DNA of 64,000 bases from the NCBI GenBank assembly GCA_014529385.2, contig CM043952.1:156254057-156318056 (forward strand), in the 5' to 3' direction. Each line of letters opens with the position of its first letter. The stretch's first letter is position 1. The translations under genes and the position numbers were made by a program. The DNA is from Adiantum capillus-veneris (Eukaryota > Streptophyta > Polypodiopsida > Polypodiales > Pteridaceae). This document shows, piece after piece, positions 58,816 through 64,000 of this stretch. The notes beneath the pieces are model-generated. The model ran no database searches. It saw nothing but the letters and a program-made list of their open reading frames with translations, and was not told the origin of the DNA.

Positions 58816-60799
58816 AGACCATATTAGGTAAAGTGGGAAAATCCCAATTCCCAGGTTGGACAACTTTCAATATATCATGTACAAAATATAGAGATTTTGT
58901 CAAAAATTTGAGTTTTCTTAAGGTCTCATTCCACTTTATGCACATACAATACACAATGAAAACAACTAAAATACCATGGTTTCAATCAATTGGATTATTA
59001 GGAGACGAGTATATTGCATCCATTATCGTTGTCTATGTTCTACTGTCCTAACTACAACTTATCTCAACATGGAGAGCTTGGTTTCTAGGTCCACCACTTG
59101 TCCAAGTTAATGTAAAAGTGACTCAAGGTTCACAACTTGTGAAAGCAAGGATCCATTGAGGAATACAATCCACTTGGCTATTTTTCCTTAATTTATTGCA
59201 TGTGACATTCAAGCAAGGTCCACTTCTAATCTATAACTTCTTAATTTGAGGCATGGGACATACATAAAATATGTAGCATATGCTCTATTGCCTCATAGGA
59301 AGGTTGGTTTCAAGGTGCACTTATCCATGCTAGCCTATCTTGGAGAAATGATGGAGCTTGCTTCTCTCCTTGTTTCAATGGAGACTAGCTTGGACAAGTG
59401 GTGGACCTTTGCTTCTCTCTATGTTTCAATAGAGTTAGCTTGGACAAGTGGTGATCTTGGAACAAAACCCCCATGTAAAACATATCATGGGTATTCCAAG
59501 TGATTAGAAAGATTACCATTTAAGATATAACCTTATAGGTTGGACAACTAGATCTTGGCTTGGAGAAATGGTGGACCTTTGATTCTCTCCATGTTTCAAT
59601 GGAGTCTATCTTGGAGAAATGGTGGAGCTTGCTTCTGTCCATGTTTCAATGGAGCCTAGCTTGAACAGTTGGTGGACCTTTGCTTCTCTCTATGTTTCAA
59701 TAGAGTTAGCTTAGACACGTGGTGGATCTTCAAAATAAACCAACTACTATCAATGTTGCCTAGCTTGGACAAGTGGTGGAGTGTTTCTCTACTCCATGTT
59801 TCAATGGATCTTAGCTTGGACAAGTGTTGGACCTTAAAACAAAAACCCCATGTACAACATAGAATGGATTTTCTAGATTTCAATGGAGTCTAGCTTTAAC
59901 AAATGGTGGAGCTTGTCTTCATCCATGTTTCAATGAAACTAGCTTGGACAAGTGGTGGACCTTGTAACAAACCCTCCCATGTACAACATATCATTGGTTT
60001 TCTAAGTGATGGGAAGGAATACCATTCAAGATATAAACTTATAGCTTGGATAAGTAGTTGACTTTAAAACCAAATTCATCATAATACAATGAAATACAGG
60101 TCAGCCAATTCCTAAATCTTGAGACCAAACCTCCCATGCTATTAGAGATAATATATTGGATAAGTGGTGGACCTTCTATTATTTTCCCATGCCTAGTTTA
60201 GACAACCGGTACACTTCGCAGCTATAAAGGTTGGACGAGTTGTGGAGCCTTGTTTCTATCCATGTTTTAATGGATCCTAGCTTGGACAAGTGGTGGACCT
60301 TGGAAAAAAGCTTCCATGTACAACATATATGAGGTTTTCCATGTTTTAATGGAGCCTATCTTGGACAAATGGTGAAGCTTTCTTCTCTCCATGTTGATTT
60401 TGGAACTACCTTAGACAAGTGGTGGAGCTTTTCTTTTCTACTCTTCATAATACAATGAAGTATATGTTGGTTACATGGTGAATCTTAAGGCCAAACCTCC
60501 CATTTTACTAGAGATGATAGGTTGGACAAGTGGATCAACCTTCTATCATTTCTCCATGACTATATTGGACAATTAGTAGACATAACATCTCTCTATGTTG
60601 TCTAGAGATGAGCTTGGACAAGTGATGGACCCTGCTTCTCTCTCCCCTTGGTTTACTAGTTTGAAGACTCAGTATATATACTTTCTTAGATCTAACTTGA
60701 ACAAGTGGTGGACCTTGCATCCACAATCTTAATTCAGTATAAAAAAGTATATGAAAAAATAACATAGGAATCTTGGTTTGAAGGTCAAGCAATTAGGTT
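58816..60799. repeat. interspersed repeat field, core TTGGACAAGTGGTGGACCTT (downstream side of the FCP1-like exon)
   Basis: From about 59,090 the sequence is built of degenerate phrases: GCTTGGACAAGTGGTGGACC, CTCTCCATGTTTCAATGGAG, AACCCCCATGTAAAACATAT. Core copies lie near 59,394, 59,431, 59,704, 59,765, 59,818, 59,944, 60,150, 60,283, 60,413, 60,513, 60,613 and 60,697. CCATGTTTCAATGG contains a short inverted repeat. The first ~270 bp (58,816-59,085) lack the phrases and hold nothing recognised. No coding signal. Confidence 0.88.
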
Positions 60800-60925
60800 C
60801 CAAATGCACATAATAATATATTTTCCACCCATATTAAAAGAAAGTTAAATATGCACATAATAATATATTTTCCAAATGCACATAATAATATATTTTCCAC
60901 CCATATTAAAAGAAAGTTAAATATG
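60800..60925. repeat. 72-bp tandem duplication
   Basis: CCAAATGCACATAATAATAT plus the following 50 bp occurs at 60,800 and again at 60,872. A partial third match starts at 60,851. Confidence 0.9.
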
Positions 60926-61320
60926 TTATTACCAAATTGACAAAGGTAACGTCCAAAAATTATATCTTTCCATCTTGTCAGATCTAAATCTTCATCAAGG
61001 CGACATGCATGTATACATCAACTTTCAAGCCATTCAAGAATACATGCACTTAGATTCCATAGTTTTGTTTTCAAAGTCTTTTAGGTTCTAAAACTCTTTG
61101 TAATGACAAAATTCTTGAAGCAAACATTTGTGCCCAAGAAAAAGATCCCTCTCACATATTTAAAGTCCATGAATTCTCTGATCCACACTTACAAGTTTTA
61201 TTTTGACATCAAACATCAATTCTTTCATAGTTCCAAATAAATGCAACCTCGATATGAATTGACAAAAAATGAATTTCTTTTACTATATGACCCAACATAG
61301 GCCCCAATCAAATAAAAAAT

Positions 61321-61435
61321 GAGTCCCCAAAAATTTGGGTGCACTCTAGCAATACATCAGAGTCCCCTTACAATAGGATGCACTCCAATAGTACATTGAA
61401 GTCCCCTTAGAGTAGGGTGCACTCCATTCAAGTGT
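61321..61435. repeat. 39-bp tandem repeat, three units
   Basis: Units start near 61,321, 61,360 and 61,399 with [GA]AGTCCCC and contain GGGTGCACTC or GGATGCACTC. They are diverged. Confidence 0.8.
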
Positions 61436-61543
61436 TCATAAAATTGACACACCTTTTATAAAAAAAAAAAAGACTATATCAAATTATACAAATGTTGAAA
61501 GATACACACTAGAATAAAAAAAGCATCTTATAGCCATATTTAT

Positions 61544-62319
61544 TCAATGCTTTCGTGTTGACAAGTACACACCAAGGACATAATTTGTCTCAGAATCACT
61601 ATACTGATTTACAATTGTGTTATATGTATAGACTCTCTTATCTCTTGCATACAACCATCCTACCAACCATGGAATTATGGTTCTCTGCAAGAAGTTTTGA
61701 AGTTGCTCGGAAGTTTGCCTCCACATCTTTGGAAATATAAGATATGTCCCTGGCATGTTCCACATCACCCTATATGGAGTGTCATCAAAAATTAAGGTAT
61801 TGTTTGCATCCAAATCCTCAAATATCTTCCAAATATCACTCAGATTTTTGTGATAAACCCTTGTAAATCCTAACATGATATTTGGATTTTGGCAATTTTT
61901 GTTACTCATAAACACCTTGAACTTGGTATACTGCTCAGGAAAACACTTTTGTGTGATGCGTTGCACCCTTGTTAAGTTATAGAAACTCCATATCCATAGC
62001 TCAAAGTATTCAGCACAAAAATCCAAAAAACTTTGTGCGTCTGGTCGCACCACATGATAAACTTCATCTTTGTCCTCCACAAGTCGCATGTGTTGAGCCC
62101 AAGATGGCATAGAATCTCCATGTTTCATTTCAACTGTCTTGAGAAGTAACCCCTCTAGATCCAAGATAAGTACTCTTTTGATGTCCTTGAAAGCAAGTGG
62201 TAGGTGATAAGGAGGTGATTCATTCCTTGGACAAGGTCTTGGAGGAGGTTGGATGGGTAATTCAATAGTTTTCTTCAATTTATGCCAGCATATAGCCAAT
62301 CCATTTTTCTGTAATGGTT
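61544..62319 (-). CDS. FCP1/SCP-like HAD domain protein, last exon (partial gene)
   Basis: A minus-strand open frame of 250+ residues resembles the FCP1 homology (NIF) domain of CTD-type phosphatases. Residue numbers count from 62,299. Motif I is VLILDLEGLLL (Asp47, Glu49; the family has DxDx[TV]). RPDAQSFLDF and an FELWIWSF segment (Ser105) follow. The conserved Lys is in VYHKNLSDI (Lys151), the acidic pair in LIFDDTP (172-173), and IIPWLVGW comes near the end. The second Asp of motif I is Glu, so catalysis is doubtful. Upstream the frame runs to 62,319, where a minus-strand acceptor (TTTAATTTCAG) ends an intron, so 5' exons lie beyond 62,321. The start at 62,299 would be TTG, so no start codon is claimed. 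Stop TGA at 61,544; AATAAA follows within 10 bases. Confidence 0.7.
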
Positions 62320-62600
62320 CTGAAATTAAAGAACAAGAACACTTAATGCAAACACAACAATAGACATGATTTTTACATTGTCTACCCTAAGGTTTTATTA
62401 GATACCAAAATCCATCTATGATCTACTCATTAATAGAAAGAAAGTCAAATTAAAATCCTGACTCTTTTTTATGCTACACTCTCTCTTAGTCTCAATACCA
62501 TGGAGTTCAACTAGATTTAAGTCAACTAATAACTACTACTTGTTGTTAAAGGTATGCTTGAAGTGTATAAGGCTTAACCAATGCTCTAGTGTAGAATGGG
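62320..62600 (-). other. putative intron start region
   Basis: From the acceptor at 62,320-62,321 upstream (minus strand), AT-rich DNA with no exon recognised. A pyrimidine-rich tract (TTGTTCTTTAATTTCAG) precedes the exon. Confidence 0.55.
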
Positions 62601-64000
62601 TATTTAGGTCTCAAGGTCTACCACTTATCCAAGCAAAGATCCATTTAGATATGGAAACCCAATTTTTCTTAATATAATGATATAGAGTGGACAAGTGGTG
62701 AATCCTGAGACCAAGCCACTCATGCTACTAGGGATAATAGGTTGGACAAGTGGTGGACATTGAATGTAAACCCCCCATGTACAAAGTATCAGGGGTTTTG
62801 GGTATTTCAATGGACTCTAGCATCTTGGAAACATGGTGGAGCTTACTTCTCTCCATGTTTCAATGGAGTCTATCTTGGATAAATGGTGGAGCATCATTCT
62901 CTCCATGTTTCAATGGAGCCTACCTTGGACAAGTGGTGCATGTTTGTTTCTCTCTATGTTTGAACAGATCTAGCTTGGACAAGTGGTGGACCTTGGAACA
63001 AAATCCCCATGTAAAACATATCATGGACATTACAAGTGGTGAGAAAAAATACCATTCAATATATAACCTTATAGGTTGGAAAAGTGGTGGACCTTAACAC
63101 CCAATTATTATTAATATAATGACATAGAGTGGACAAGTGGTGAATCTTGCGACCAAACCTACTAGGAAAAGTACGTTGGACAAGTGGTGGACCTTGAATG
63201 CAAACCCCCCATGTACAAAATATTACTCATGCTACTAGGAATAATTTGGTATTAAGGTCCATGTTTCAATGGAGCCTAGCTTGGAAAAGTGGTGGACCTT
63301 TGTTTCTCTCTATGTTTCAATAGAATTTTCTTGGACAAGTGGTGATCCTTGGAACAAAACCCCCATGTAAAGCATGTCATGGGCATTACAAGTGGTGAGA
63401 AAAAATACCATTCAAGGTATAACCTTATAGGCTGGACAAGTGGTGGACCTTAGCACCCAATTCCTCTTATTATAATGACATATAGTGGAAAAGTGGTGAA
63501 TTGTGAGACCAAACCTACTAGGGATAATAGGTTGGAGAAATGGTTGACCTTGAATGTAAATCACCCATGTACAAAATATCATGGGTTTTGCGTATTTCAA
63601 TGGAGCCTAGCATCTTGGAGACATGGTGGAACTTACTTCTCTCCATGTTTTAATGGAGCCTATCTAGGAGAAATGGTGGAGGTTCCTTCTCTCCATGTTT
63701 CAATGGAGCCTAGCTTGGACAAGTCGTGGACCTTTGTTTCTCTCTATGTTTGAATATGGTTAGCTTGGACAAGTGGTGGATCTTGGAATGAAACTCCCAT
63801 GTAAAACATATCATGGGCATTTCAAGTGGCGAGAAAGGATACCATTTAAGATATAACCTTATAGGTTGGACAAGTGGTGGACTTTAACACAATATAATGA
63901 CATAGAGTGTACAAGTGGTGAATCTTGAAACCAAACCACTCATGCTACTAGGGATAATAGGTTAAACAAGTGGTGGGCCTTGAAATAAAACCCCCTAGAG
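62601..64000. repeat. interspersed repeat field, core TTGGACAAGTGGTGGACCTT (upstream side)
   Basis: Same phrases as 59,090-60,700. Core copies lie near 62,690, 62,741, 62,927, 62,973, 63,077, 63,131, 63,178, 63,281, 63,332, 63,433, 63,487, 63,533, 63,715, 63,763, 63,868, 63,909 and 63,964. Longer composite units are visible: the run from GTGGACAAGTGGTGAAT through AACCTTATAGGTTGG recurs at about 63,131-63,487 and 63,487-63,909. It continues past the window end. If the exon at 61,544-62,319 is real, this is intron sequence. Confidence 0.88.

Noticed and set aside
59246-59893. Short open frames in the repeat field
   Set aside because: They are translations of the repeated phrases (for example LDKWW from TTGGACAAGTGGTGG).

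Overview
This window looks like nuclear DNA of a land plant, most probably a large repeat-rich seed-plant genome. A gymnosperm is possible, but no marker in the window proves it. The evidence is the content: Ty1/copia and Ty3/gypsy LTR retrotransposons with plant-type primer sites (tRNA-iMet, tRNA-Asp), decayed LINEs, tRNA-derived SINEs, a MITE-like inverted repeat, a pentatricopeptide-repeat pseudogene, long CT/CA/GA microsatellites, and one candidate spliced host gene. All element coding regions carry stops or frameshifts, so they read as fossils.

Layout. 1-6,590: microsatellites, a LINE 3' remnant (copy A), and a PPR pseudogene on the minus strand containing three 172-bp tandem units. 6,595-12,919: four head-to-tail copies of a ~1.58-kb repeat with an A-B-A-B pattern. 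14,052-17,818: LINE copies B and C. 18,114-18,237: a SINE. 19,421-19,908: a MITE-like element. 20,436-21,890: a broken LINE ORF1.

22,196-47,439 is a copia element (copia-1, TSD GACAT). It is split by a 19.8-kb gypsy element (gypsy-1, 23,047-42,847, TSD ACTAC). 48,022-48,165 is a SINE with a perfect 16-bp TSD. A fifth copy of the 1.58-kb repeat (48,669-49,668) is cut by a second gypsy relative (gypsy-2, from 49,669). Gypsy-2 is in turn cut by a second copia of the same family (copia-2, 55,552-58,815), which is truncated before reverse transcriptase. 58,816-64,000 is a field of degenerate repeats sharing the core TTGGACAAGTGGTGGACCTT. These surround a minus-strand exon encoding an FCP1/SCP-type HAD domain protein (61,544-62,319).

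The most unusual material is in the two gypsy elements. Their long leaders carry series of perfect palindromes about 285 bp apart. Both palindromes fit one framework, ACAT-N4-CGCG-N4'-ATGT, but the N4 arm differs (CCTA in gypsy-1, GGAT in gypsy-2) and the opposite arm changes to match. In gypsy-1 a second palindrome array with spacing 285/285/284 precedes a third coding block. Gypsy-1 also has a second retropepsin-like domain after the integrase, a tandemly duplicated integrase zinc-binding domain, and a ~3.4-kb third ORF (globular domain, coiled coil, C-terminal domain) with no visible membrane segment.
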